Source of the DNA: Phytophthora hibernalis
Taxonomy: Eukaryota; Oomycota; Peronosporomycetes; Peronosporales; Peronosporaceae
Reading direction: 5' to 3'
Length of the DNA: 64,000 nucleotides
Assembly (NCBI GenBank): GCA_012656075.1
Contig: JAAKBF010000247.1
Location: 186,001-250,000 of the forward strand
How positions within the stretch are numbered: the first letter of the stretch is position 1; each line of letters begins with the position of its first letter. The notes under the pieces are model-generated. The model saw only the letters and a program-made list of their open reading frames with translations. It made no database searches and was not told the origin of the DNA. This document shows, in pieces, positions 11,372 to 20,905 of the stretch. A program made the position numbers and the translations under genes.

Positions 11372-13388
11372 ATGTTTCGCCACGCCACCACCCAGGTAGA
11401 AGACCCTGGATGTCTCTTATGCGTCATTGCAACCCGCTTATGTTTGCTGCTTACTGTGGCTGTAGCTCGCAACGACCTCTCGTCAGGCCGCCAAGATCTC
11501 TTCCCAGCGCGGATTCGCTGCGTCCGCGTACGTTGAAGATCGTGAAGCTTGTTGAGTTTGTTGCTGCATTACTGATTGATAGTGTTACATGTATTTGCAG
11601 ATGGAAGGTGGACAACCCGTACACGGGGAGACCTTCTGTGAGGTGGCCTACGACTCCAAGGCTGAGGCCCACGCCAAGCTCGATGCTGCTGTGAAGGCGC
11701 AGCTCGACTGGAAGAACGTGCCGCTCAGCGAGCGCCAGGCGTTGTGCACCAAGTGGATCAGCGTGCTGTCGAGCAACGCCGAGTCCATCGCTCACGAGAT
11801 CTCGGGCATGATGGGGAAGCCCGTGCAGCAGGCACGCAACGAGGTCAACGGCACCATCGACCGGGCCAAGTACGAGGACTTGCGGCTTTATTTACTTTTT
11901 TATCTTGCTGAAGTGCTGACGAGAGGTTGTGCAATTGCTGTTGTGCTTGTACTTTAGGGCTCTCATCTATATGTCGGATGAAGCGCTGCGCACGGACTCG
12001 TTTCCGGAAGAGAACGGACTGTTCCGTCAGATCACTCATGACCCCGTTGGCGTCGTCTACACGATTGTAAGTGTCTGGCGAGGATTGCCGTTAATGATTT
12101 CACGATTCTAGTCGATGCTGATGTCTTGAATCCAACCCGATAGGCCCCGTGGAACTATCCTCTTATGACGGCAGTCAACTCAATTATTCCGGCTGTACTG
12201 GCGGGTAACTCGGTGCTGCTGAAGCACTCGCCCCGCACTCCTCTGTGTGGCGAACACTACCAAAAGACGTTTGAGCAAGCTGGTTTCCCGAAGAATGTGC
12301 TTCAGGCGTCCTTTGTTGAGCACGACACGGCTTCAGAGATCATGCAGCGTCCGGAGACTGCATTCGTCTCGTTCACGGGTTCTGTCCGTGGGTGCGTTTG
12401 CTTTGTGTTTCAGAAGTGTGATGCTGGGGTGTAAGGCGACTAACATCTGCTATTCATGTAAACTTACGTGCAAATGTAGTGGTCGCCAAGTGCAGGAGGT
12501 GCTGTCCCAGCGCTCCATCGACGTGACCTTGGAACTTGGTGGAAACGTAAGTGAAAAGCGTTGATGTTTGGTGCATCTGCATTAGTAGCTAACTGGTGAT
12601 ATTTGTCACGAATGTAGGATGCTGGATACGTGACCGCTGATGCGGACGCTGTGGCCGCTGCAGAGGGTTTGGTGGATGGTGTTTGCTACAACGCAGGTCA
12701 GTCGTGCTGCGGTGTCGAGCGGATCTACGTTCACGAGTCCAAGTACGATCAGTTTTTGAAAAGGCCAAGAGCTTGTTCGAGGCGTACAACCTTGGCGACC
12801 CGACGGACGCGAAGACATCGCTGGGACCCATGGCGCTTTTTACCGCACCGGAGATGCTTGATGCTCACGTGAAGGATGCTGTGGCCAAGGGTGCTCTTAA
12901 GCTCACGGGTAGTGGAATTACTACCGATGCTGCTGGAAAGGGCCGCTTCTACTCGCCTACACTGCTTGCTGGCTGCAACGGCTCCATGAATATCATGACG
13001 GAGGAGTCTTTCGGCCCGATCGTCGGCGTGGAACGCGTTTCGTCGGATGCCGAGGCCATCCAGAAAATCAACGACAGCAAGTATGGGCTAACGGCGTCGG
13101 TGTTCTCCTCCGACCAAGACCACGCCATGGCTCTGGGCTCGCAGATTAGTGCTGGCACCGTGTACATGAACCGATGCGATGTGCTCGACCCTTACCTCCC
13201 TGGACTGGCACGCGCGACTCCGGCAAGGGTGTCAGCCTCTCCAAGCACGGATTCCGTGGTGTCACGAAGCTGAAATCGGTGAGTGCGAGTGCATATCCCT
13301 GATGTTTTTTTTCTTTTCGTGAAGTCGCTTTCAGACGTCAAACTGACACTTCACGCTTGTTTGTTTGTAGTGGAACTTCCGTGTCTAG
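11372..13388 (+). CDS. Mitochondrial succinate-semialdehyde-dehydrogenase-like aldehyde dehydrogenase
   Basis: The first exons are short and were found by joining splice sites: 11,372-11,395 (MFRHATTQ), 11,466-11,527 and then 11,601 onward. Together they give a mitochondrial presequence running into WKVDNPYTG. Later exons carry APWNYPL, SFTGSVRG, the catalytic Glu in LELGGN and the catalytic Cys in GQSCCG. The gene ends WNFRV at 13,388 after an intron. ALDHs of this group oxidise succinic semialdehyde or related aldehydes with NAD(P). Three one-base frame breaks occur (about 11,635, 12,755 and 13,201), and the intron after RAKYE lacks a clean GT donor, apparently through loss of one T. Because similar breaks occur in essential neighbours, I read this as a real gene with sequence errors, though decay is possible. 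Its 3' third is duplicated in inverted orientation at 2,207-3,222. Confidence 0.82.
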
Positions 13389-13602
13389 AGGACGGACACA
13401 CGATGAAGTAGATCTGCTATCTAAGCTGCTGATACCTTGGCTACAGTAACAGGATCGAGTCATTTCTGCGCAAATCAATTCGCCTTAGAGTCCGTTGACA
13501 CAGATCATGTGTGTGTTCAATTCTTTCACAACACCAGATAAATCGGTGGTTTACTTACCACTATGTACGTATGATGATTCCTTCGGTCTTACAACCTGGC
13601 TG

Positions 13603-14095
13603 AAGACGGAGAGGAGAAGTTCTACCCGGAGATAAACGACGACTAGGTACTTCAGACAGGTGCGGATTTCTGCAGCCGTCATCCAGCGTGAATTTGGCTT
13701 GATTCCGTTCGATACATCGGATACTATCGCAACCTTGAAGCATGCAAGTGCAAAATCAAAGTAAGACAACACATTTTGAGAAGCAAGTTAAAAAATTAAA
13801 TACTACATGTACTACGTTTGGATTCGCGCTACGATAGTTAACAAGCGTATCACAATAGAAGAAGTCCACTCATCGCACGAAGAAAGCATCGGACGCAAGC
13901 ACCGAAGCAAAGTAGAAGAGCAGGCGAGTGGACGATCAAAGTGGTCAATAGGGAGTAATGAGTCCCTATCGACCACTTCAAAAGCACACCACACCCGCAC
14001 CTCACGCGAAGCACGCCAGGATCTACAGTGTCAACGGGGTAATGAGCCCCGATCAACTGAGCCTGCTGGCACATCTCCACGCGAATTGATAATTT
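13603..14095 (+). repeat. Dispersed repeat, copy A (pairs with 18,523-19,105)
   Basis: This block is a diverged direct repeat of 18,523-19,105. Shared landmarks are GTCATCCAGCGTGAA (near 13,678 and 18,614), AAGTGCAAAATCAAAGTAAG, CACGAAGAAAGCATCGGACG, the long hairpin GTGGTCAATAGGGAGTAATG and the stretch AGCACGCCAGGATCTACAG. Copy B has extra sequence in the middle. It contains no gene that I recognise. It begins shortly after the end of the ALDH gene. Confidence 0.8.
13939..14051 (+). other. Two stem-loops with loop (G)TAATGAG
   Basis: At 13,939-13,978 a 16-bp stem with one mismatch closes the 8-nt loop GTAATGAG. At 14,035-14,051 a second, shorter stem (CGGGG with CCCCG) closes TAATGAG. Both recur in the second repeat copy at 18,958-19,071, where two more hairpins of the same design follow. 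Confidence 0.8.
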
Positions 14096-14227
14096 ATCCA
14101 TTTCAAGCATCAACAAATCTTCGTCGTCGCGTCAATGACTTCGAAGTCTCAGAAACGAACCATATTTTATGGTCTTTCGTTTTTGCAGGCGTAGAATCCG
14201 CGTGTAATCGTACTCGGAGCGGCATGA

Positions 14228-14700
14228 CTACATGTAGTGCTCAATAAGGTAGACCTGAACGATGCCGATCACAACGCCCAACACGCCGCCCATGACAACG
14301 AGTTTCCCTCCTCGAAGATAGGATGAAGCAGGTTCTCGAACTGCTCCGAAGTCAGCAGTTTCAAGAAGGAACTGCAGGAACTGAAGCAGAGCGCGGAGAA
14401 GTGCAGCTGCAGGAGCCCCACGACCGTGAGCTCGTGGAGCACGACAGAGCCGACGATGTCGCCTACGACGGTGAGGGAGGTCGTGAGCAACCCGGCGCAG
14501 ACGCAGCAGCATCGTATGCGGAAGCGGAAGCTGACGCTGTCCGAGGAGATCGATTCATCTTCTCACGCAGCGTGACTTCCAAGTCCATAGCGATGGTGGC
14601 GTAGCCTTCAATCTGGCGCAGGCTCAACGACGATGTGGTTGGTCACATCCTCTTTGATGTTGGCGTACATTTCCTCGCCAATACTGAAATTAATAATCTT
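14228..14700 (-). pseudogene. DUF445-family membrane protein gene, 3' remnant interrupted by an insert
   Basis: Two separated pieces read on the minus strand look like one gene. The upstream piece (about 14,690-14,560) gives EEMYANIKEDVTNHIVV and then EGYATIAMDLEVTLREK. The downstream piece (about 14,362-14,228) gives TSEQFENLLHPIFEEG and a hydrophobic helix (VVMGGVLGVVIGIVQVYLIE) before the stop. The FE-x-L-L-H-P-I-F box followed by a Gly-rich transmembrane helix and a Gln is the typical end of DUF445 (UPF0754-like) proteins. The pieces are split by 193 bp of foreign sequence at 14,362-14,554. The rest of the gene is missing. The function of the family is poorly known. Confidence 0.68.
14362..14554 (+). 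repeat. 193-bp segment captured from the coiled-coil gene at 19.2-20.0 kb
   Basis: Bases 14,362-14,554 match 19,517-19,709 in reverse orientation over their full length with only two differences that I can count. The segment carries part of a coding exon (peptide KKELQELKQSAEKC). It lies inside the DUF445 remnant and reads on the opposite strand to that gene. Confidence 0.9.
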
Positions 14701-14752
14701 CTGGCTTTCTTTTATTGTCACGAGCTCTTCTACTATTTCAAACGAACTCGTA

Positions 14753-15462
14753 TCAAAGGCTGGTGATGACTAGATCCATCACGGTACGCAGGTTGACAAC
14801 AGCGACTGGGTTCACACCATTTGGGAGAGCTTGATTTCCAGGGATTGATAAGATACGGCGCATGTCGAAGGCGACATTGACAGCAGCTCCAACTGCGTCG
14901 TGTCGAAATGTGCCGCTCGCTGTTGGTCTTGGACACGCCGTACCGTCATAGAGAGCATATCGCATCTGCCAACCATTGGGACTGATTTTCAACAGCAACA
15001 CATACTCAATCCCAACATAACTGAACCACCACTTGGCAGCTTCTTGCAGACTCGCCCAAGTTTGATATCTACCAACCTCCACTGCCAGTGTCACCCAATC
15101 ACCTACGGTACGAGGTGCTGGTGGCGGTGTTCGGTTTAGCGTAATTCGCGTCTGCCCAAATGTCGCATCGGCCTCCTTGTTCGGGTTCGCAACTCTTCTC
15201 GTCGTCATCGACCCCCTTTTTGCAATCTCGCGTTGATTTCCAGTTGCAGCCAATCGAGGTTTTGCTGTTTGCGGATTGTTGCAGAATCGAGGTAATGAAC
15301 AAACTTAATGAGCGCGAACACAGTGCAGCTCACCGATGACATGTTGTACTTCTTATCAAAAAAATTCAAACGAAAGTCATCTGAACTTGAATCCTCGATG
15401 GTGGTCATGACAGAGAGCTTGAAACGAATAACATTTACTGGTGCGTCAATAAAATTAAGCAA
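14753..15462 (-). pseudogene. Nuclease-like (PD-(D/E)XK / Uma2-type) repetitive protein remnant
   Basis: Two overlapping minus-strand frames join near 15,225. The first (15,462-15,205) gives MLNFIDAPVNVIRFKL and ends in NLDWLQLEINARLQKG. The second carries TLAVEVGRYQTWASLQEAA, then WWFSYVGIEYVLLLKI and ends at 14,753. An acidic residue in a strand, followed by a helix and a strand ending in Lys, is the layout of PD-(D/E)XK folds such as Uma2-like proteins, and related sequences occur in many copies in oomycete genomes. The assignment rests on this pattern only. A one-base frame break separates the halves. Confidence 0.42.
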
Positions 15463-15509
15463 CTGTATGTAGATTTGTTCTGCCTTTGCCAGCTTCTCTA
15501 TCTGCTAGG

Positions 15510-17059
15510 CTACGCTTGCTTCTTGTGTACGCGCGATTTACTCTTGCGCTTGCGGAAAATGACAATGAGCACAAGTACAATCAGCACGGCAGTACCGCAA
15601 ACGAATCCAAACTGCTTCACGGCCTCGATGAACTCAAGCTCCCGCATCATCTTGACGCCGTCCACGCTGCGAGAAAGGTTGTTAGCCACGTTGATGAGCG
15701 CGATGAGCTCGTTTCGGTGGAGCTTTGGAATCGTCGAAACGTCCTCGGCAAGCAGGATCTTGATGGCCGTGCCGAGTCCCATAGTTTGCAGCTTGCCCCA
15801 GAGCCGGCACTTCTCGCACGTCACGCAGTCCATGATGCGGCTGACGTTCTGGAACTTCTCGCGGAACTGCACTTCCAGTAGCTCCTTCTCCTGCTTGGCT
15901 TGTGTCAGTTGATCAATCGATAAACCATCAGCCTGAACTCGGAAGAGTGCACTCTCGTCGAATCCAGACAGCACCGATGAGCACTCTGCATACGCCGGAC
16001 AGGCTACACCCGAAGCTCGGGCATCGTCAGATCCCTCCAGCAAAAGCTGACGCAGAATTTCCTTCGCACGAAGGTCATCGGCAGCATTGCCTGTGTTGTA
16101 GTCGTACGCAAGCAGCTCATGACGGTACTTGCTGACCGCACGCATGACGAACAGGTAGGCAAAATACAAATTCTGCAGCCGCTCGCGGTGCTTGCCAACA
16201 CGGTGGACGAAGAGAGAAGGTTGACTCCCCACTGGTCGCCGCCGAACTTGTATGTGAGCGCAATGTGCGTGTTGATCGACGCCTGAAGGCCGCTAATGAG
16301 GCGATAGTACACACGCTCTTCAAGGCACATACCATCCAGCTCGCTCTCTTCCGACGGTGTAAAGCAGTTCTCCTCATAGATTGCCTTCCAGATGCGCTCC
16401 GCCTGGACGCCGCTGTAGCCTGTGTATCTCTCCGGGTTCTCCAGCAAATTAATGTAGGTCATGGTCTCTTCCTCTCCTCCCTGTGCAGCCCACACATTGG
16501 CGTTCGAGACCTCTTCCCACTCGTTGAAGCTCTCTCCAGCCACCGCGTTCTTGCGGACCACCTTGGACAGCGTGCCCTCGCCCGTCTGCTCGTCACAGGG
16601 TTTACCTGCCTCCTCTAACTGCGTCGCTTGACGCGATTGCGTCTCTTGTTGGTCCAATTGACTCCACGGCGCTGGAATCTCGTGTGACGGACACTCGCAC
16701 ACGGCGCAGTCGATGCTGGCGCACATGCCGTCGTCCTGCCACGGCAAATACGGGCACTCCTTGCCTAGATCCACCTTGAAGTAGCGAAAGAACGTGAGAC
16801 GCGACAGCTCATGCAGAAGTGGGTGGAAATGCTCGTTCACGGCCTTGTCCACCGTCTCGTAGTCGCATGCCGAGTCCTGTACGCTGCCTGTAAGCTCTGG
16901 GGTCTGACACACTTGGCACTGCAGGTAATCCACCATATCCTTCGGGAACGTCGTGGGTGTGCTGTCGGCTGAAGCTGAAGACTGCGTTGATGCAGCGATG
17001 GCCGTTACAGCGAGTATACTGAAGCGCAGGAGGCTTCGGAAGGACGTCGAGATCGCCAT
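15510..17059 (-). CDS. ERO1: ERO1 endoplasmic reticulum oxidoreductin
   Basis: The intronless gene starts with a signal peptide (MAISTSFRSLLRFSILAV). It carries the regulatory and shuttle cysteines (CQVCQTPE; CASIDCAVCEC), the FAD-binding helices (RIWKAIYEENCF, YYRLISGLQASINTHIA, RLQNLYFAYLFV) and the active-site CxxCxxC in CVTCEKCRLWGKLQTMGLGT. ERO1 passes electrons from protein disulfide isomerase to oxygen in the ER lumen. Unlike soluble animal forms, it has a C-terminal transmembrane helix (about 15,590-15,540) and ends HKKQA, whose last four residues fit the KKxx ER-retrieval signal. The frame breaks once near 16,220, and the total length (1,550 bp, one short of a multiple of three) fits a single missing base. 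It is followed by the divergent questin-oxidase-like gene. Confidence 0.93.
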
Positions 17060-17232
17060 GATGGACGAGATGGCAAATCGAATTGTGCACTACGTGTCAA
17101 AAGCGTACCATTAGCATCCGTGTTACCTTCGTGCAACATCTCACTTCAACGAGCCGATTTTTCGAGAAAGTGTCTGGGATTCACATCAGTCACCTACATT
17201 CATCCAAATTCCGCCGTTACATTGCGAGCGAG

Positions 17233-18518
17233 ATGACAAGCCGCGCGTACATACAGCAGCAACTCACGAGCAAGTGGTCCACGCTGCGCTACCGCATGGA
17301 ATATGGTGGCTACCTGTCCAACCACTTGCTGCACGGCGTCGTGGCGCTCTTCGACCTCGGCGCGAGCGAGGAGAAGCTGGAAGAGTTTACTGAGAGCTAC
17401 TCAACCAAACTGGAGAAGGTGGATTCCGACGACGAGGACGTGACGCAGATTGAGACCCAGAGGAAGATTTTGCAGAGCTCTAAACTGACGTTCGAGACTG
17501 CGCACAATTTGCTGGGCAAGCGCCAGAACTTTGCCGGGCTCTTACAACTGTACGTCGCAGAGGTGCAGGAACTTGACTCGACGGTACAGTGAGGAAACAC
17601 TTACCGGTCCTAGTCGGGGGACTGGCTGGAGCACTTCTCCACTCTATTATTCAACTTGGCTACGCGTACCATATTGGCGGCGAGCGCCTTGTGGCAGAAG
17701 GGTTGGCGTACATGCACTACGCGTACCTTTCGTTTGACGAGCCTAATGACGAGGAGATCTCTGACAAGAAACAACTCACACGTGAAGAAGCTCTGTCGTT
17801 GGTACGCTCGCTGAACAGCAATGAAGTTTTGCTGAGTGAGATGCGTAGAATGGTGAAAACGAAGCCGCTTGTCGATCTCCAGATTGGCGGCATTCAGAAG
17901 CGGCTGAGCACGATGTCGGGCGACTCCGAGCGAGGAAGCAGCACAGCATTTCGACTGATCTGGGATACGATCCACGGCTACGAGCTGTCAAAAATGGATG
18001 GCGTGTTTGCTCTGGACGTGGCGTTCTGGATGTACGCGATGATTGAGCACAACGACTTTGTCATTCTCCACGCGGTGACGTCGGCGTGGGCTCTGCAGCA
18101 GGTGGAGCACTTGCTCAAACCAGTGGATCGTGAGCGCGCATGGAAAGTTTGGCTGCATGTAGCGCTTTCAGCGTTCGTCACGAACGAGATCAAGGATGTC
18201 CTGCCCTCGGACGTGTGCGACCAGCGGCTAGATGAGATGCCAACCCTGGACCCGTGGAGCCGAATCGTAGCCAAGACGTTGGGGCTTGCAGATGGAGGAC
18301 TGCTCGAGCGAGATCTAGTACACGCCTACAAGCTCGTGCAAGTGGCCCGCGACCACGCCAAGGCCAGTGAGAACGGGTTCATGCCCGGTGGCGAGCGCGA
18401 CTTCATTGCCCGCAAAAGCGCACTCAAGGTGATTTCTCTCGAGTTTGGTTCGCTGCTTCTGAACTTACCTCCAAAAGAAATGACCGCTACGGTGTTGACG
18501 TTGCCAACACGGTCTTGA
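17233..18518 (+). CDS. Questin-oxidase-like protein
   Basis: Two frames joined near 17,590 make a protein of about 428 residues. The N-terminal part (YGGYLSNHLLHGVVALFDLG) and the junction part (KHLPVLVGGLAGALLHSIIQ) fit the questin oxidase family (AflY-like, DUF4243), as do IIQLGYAYHI and the later FALDVAFWMYAM and HAVTSAWALQQV. Fungal members cleave anthraquinone rings in polyketide pathways; oomycete members are of unknown substrate. The span is one base short of a multiple of three, so the break is probably one lost base. The start at 17,233 (MTSRAYIQQQL) is chosen because upstream codons are not conserved-looking. A fragment of a paralogue lies at 20,483-20,710. Confidence 0.83.
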
Positions 18519-18522
18519 ACAC

Positions 18523-19105
18523 CTGAACGAGCTGGCTGAAGACGAAGGCGATAAGTTTCACCCCGTTTGCACCACGGAGATTTATCACGACTACGTATTT
18601 TCGACAGTTTCAGGTGTCATCCAGCGTGAACTTGACCAGCGTGTTGATCCAGTTCGAGACACCGGAGGATACCGGAACCTTGAACCACGACAAGTGCAAA
18701 ATCAAAGTAAGGCAACACATTTTGCGAAGCAAGGGCTAATAAATCAAATACTAGAAGTACTACGTGTGGCTTCGTGCTACGATGGCTACGCATACTCATC
18801 ACGAAAAATTAAAAAAGTTGCCTCCAGGTTGGGCCAAAGCTTCAAGCTTGTCGGCATCAAGTAGAGTGTCACGACAGAAGAAGTCCATTCATCACACGAA
18901 GAAAGCATCGGACGCAAGCACCTAAGCAAAGCAGAAGAGCTGGTGAGTGAGCGATCAAAGTGGTCAATAGGGAGTAATGAGTCCCTATCGACCACTTCAA
19001 AAGCACACCACACCCGCACCTCACACGAAGCACGCCAGGATCTACAGCGTCAACGGGGGTAATGAGCCCCGATCAACTGAGCCTGCTGACGCAACTCCAC
19101 GTAAG
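18523..19105 (+). repeat. Dispersed repeat, copy B
   Basis: This is the second copy of the block at 13,603-14,095 in the same orientation. It starts within a few bases of the stop codon of the questin-oxidase-like gene, just as copy A begins soon after the ALDH gene. The plus strand shows a possible peptide (VSGVIQRELDQ), but the frame is not kept in copy A. Confidence 0.78.
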
Positions 19106-19194
19106 CCTCGGTACTCCACGTCCATAAACCTTCCAGAGAGAAATGGGTCTCTGCTTCGCGAAACTTGGACAGAAGGAGAGTAATGGGTCTCCTT
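18958..19194 (+). other. Four stem-loops with a shared 8-nt loop and different stems
   Basis: Four hairpins occur in a row. At 18,958-18,997 there is a 16-bp stem with one mismatch and loop GTAATGAG. At 19,054-19,071 the stem is CGGGG/CCCCG with loop GTAATGAG. At 19,134-19,153 the stem is CAGAGA/TCTCTG with loop GAAATGGG. At 19,173-19,194 the stem is AAGGAGA/TCTCCTT with loop GTAATGGG. The loop is conserved while the stems change on both sides and remain complementary, which points to selection or a mechanism acting on the folded form. Confidence 0.82.
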
Positions 19195-19243
19195 TCCGTG
19201 TTTCTTCTTCTCCTTGGACACCCAAATGCGACGCCGTCGAATC

Positions 19244-20014
19244 TTAAGCCTCGGCACTCCACATCTGACGCCTCCTGTAGTGACGCAGTCGACGCTCGGA
19301 GCGGCCAGTGACATTCCGCATGTCGATCGACGGACACTCGAACGCGACCGACGTCGTAGACGATTGCGGGGAAAGCTCCGGCGCAGACGACGTGGACGCT
19401 AGCGAAGAGATCTCCGGCACCGACGACGTGGACGTTAGCGGGGAAATCTCCGGCGTCGACGTGGACAATGGCTCCGCAGGCGACGACCGCAATCTCTTGC
19501 TCTTGTGCACTTGGCTATCGATCTCCTCGGACAGCGTCAGCTTCCGCTTCCGCATACGATGCTGCTGCGTCTGCGCCGGGTTGCTCACGACCTCCCTCAC
19601 CGTCGTAGGCGACATCGTCGGCTCTGTCATGCTCCACGAGCTCACGGTCGTGGGGCTCCTGCAGCTGCACTTCTCCGCGCTCTGCTTCAGCTCCTGCAGT
19701 TCCTTCTTGTAGTTGGCGGCCAGCTCCTTCTCCTCCTTCAGCGCCTTCTCGGCGATGGCCAGCATCTGCTCGAAGATGTTGCTGGTGGTCTTAGCAGACT
19801 CCGTCCTGGCCTGCTGCTCCTTCACCTGCCTGCGGAGCGTCCTGTTCGCTTCGTGGTACTGCTCGGCCTTGGTCTTGGCCTCTGCAAGCTGCTGGACGAC
19901 GGACCAGTAGGCCTGATCCTGCTGTTGCAGCGTCGCCATCAGTTGCTCGTTCATCCGCGCGTGCTCGTCCTGCTCCTGCGCGAGCGCGTTGTGGGAGTTC
20001 TCGTAGTTCTGCAT
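19244..20014 (-). CDS. Coiled-coil protein of unknown function
   Basis: The frame encodes 256 residues. The first half is a long coiled coil rich in Glu, Gln, Ala and Lys (AKTKAEQYHEANRTLRRQVK, then EKALKEEKELAANYKKELQE). The second half is low-complexity, with a basic patch (RMRKRKLTLSEEID) and Ser/Thr/Pro-rich repeats in which EISPLTSTSS-like units recur about four times. I do not recognise a family. A 193-bp part is copied into the DUF445 remnant at 14.4 kb, and the flanks belong to repeats also found at 3-5 kb, so this may be the gene of a mobile element rather than a host gene. Confidence 0.5.
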   Translation of the reverse strand: MQNYENSHNALAQEQDEHARMNEQLMATLQQQDQAYWSVVQQLAEAKTKAEQYHEANRTLRRQVKEQQARTESAKTTSNIFEQMLAIAEKALKEEKELAANYKKELQELKQSAEKCSCRSPTTVSSWSMTEPTMSPTTVREVVSNPAQTQQHRMRKRKLTLSEEIDSQVHKSKRLRSSPAEPLSTSTPEISPLTSTSSVPEISSLASTSSAPELSPQSSTTSVAFECPSIDMRNVTGRSERRLRHYRRRQMWSAEA

Positions 20015-20129
20015 GGTCCTGTCGATTGTTGTTCTGATGGGCCAGTTGTAAAATGCCGCGTTTTTCTTGTTTCGCGCTTTTCAGCTTGGTTTTGAGCGGC
20101 AAAAAAATCAAAAACGTGTTGGCGCGAAA

Positions 20130-20405
20130 AGACGCAAATAAGTTTTGAGAGGCACAACAAATATCAAAAACGTTTTGGCGCAAAAAGGTATCTTGAGCGA
20201 CTACCCAAATTTCCATAAGAATAACCGGAACTCCGCGCCTCCAACCGCCTCCTTCATTTCAACTGCTGCGCCGCACAACGGACTCTTACTCGAGAACGCG
20301 GTGGGGCAGGAGATCATCGCGTGGCTCGAGGTCCACGGTGCCGACACGAAGAAGCTGGCGCAGGATCTGTTGTTCTTGTTCTTAAGCCGCTTCAGTTCGT
20401 CCTAG
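20130..20405 (+). repeat. Repeat with open frame; empty target site of the pogo element
   Basis: This is the intact form of the repeat that is split at 3,335-5,125. The junction CGACTACCCAAATTTCC around 20,202 contains a single TA, where the other copy carries the transposon. The plus strand is open for 86 codons (peptides NFHKNNRNSAPPTASF and GLLLENAVGQEIIAWLEV). The same frame is kept in the other copy, so it is probably a fragment of a real gene of unknown function. A second related motif (CAAAAACGTGTTGGCGCGAA) lies at 20,109-20,128. Confidence 0.75.
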
Positions 20406-20482
20406 TGCAAGAGGAAGACGCTATACTGTACTCATCGTTCCTCTTGCGGTGCAATTCAACTCCTGGGTCCAGCGTCAGCATT

Positions 20483-20710
20483 TCATCTAGTCACCGGTCG
20501 CACAGGTCCGTTCGTGACAACTGCGCACATGTACCATTTTTCTGCGAAGAAAATGCCAAACCCTTCGGCCACTAGACGTTCGCCGCCAATATGGTACGTG
20601 TAGCCCAGTTGAATGATAGAGTGGAGAAGCGTTTCAGCCAGCCCCGGCAAGTGTTTCTTCACTGCAGTGTCGATTCCGAGTTTCTGCACCTCTGTGGCGT
20701 ACAGCGTCAA
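20483..20710 (-). pseudogene. Fragment of a second questin-oxidase-like gene
   Basis: The minus-strand peptide LYATEVQKLGIDTAVKKHLP followed by LLHSIIQLGYTYHIGGERL aligns with the middle of the protein at 17,233-18,518, including the point where that gene loses its frame. Here the frame is continuous. Only about 50 residues are recognisable, and both ends run into unrelated sequence, so this is a relic of a duplication. Confidence 0.8.
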
Positions 20711-20905
20711 ATTGGTGCTACCGTGAATTTCTAGGACTTCTGCACGAGAATCTCAAGGACAAACGCAGTCAGTCGTCTGCCGCGTCTTGTACTCAACGCA
20801 ACATCACCGAACATGCCGAAGGCGGGCTACTTGTTTGTGTTAGAAGTTTGTTGTCTCTAGAGTCTTTCTTCTCAACACCTACATGGAACTAACCGTTCCT
20901 GCAGC

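Noticed and set aside
11372..13388. Calling the full-length ALDH a pseudogene
   Set aside because: Its bre­aks are one-base losses of the same type as in essential genes nearby, while active-site motifs and most splice sites are intact.
19505..20095. A 196-codon Leu/Arg-rich plus-strand frame
   Set aside because: It is antisense to the coiled-coil gene; the Leu richness is the complement of Glu/Gln/Lys codons.
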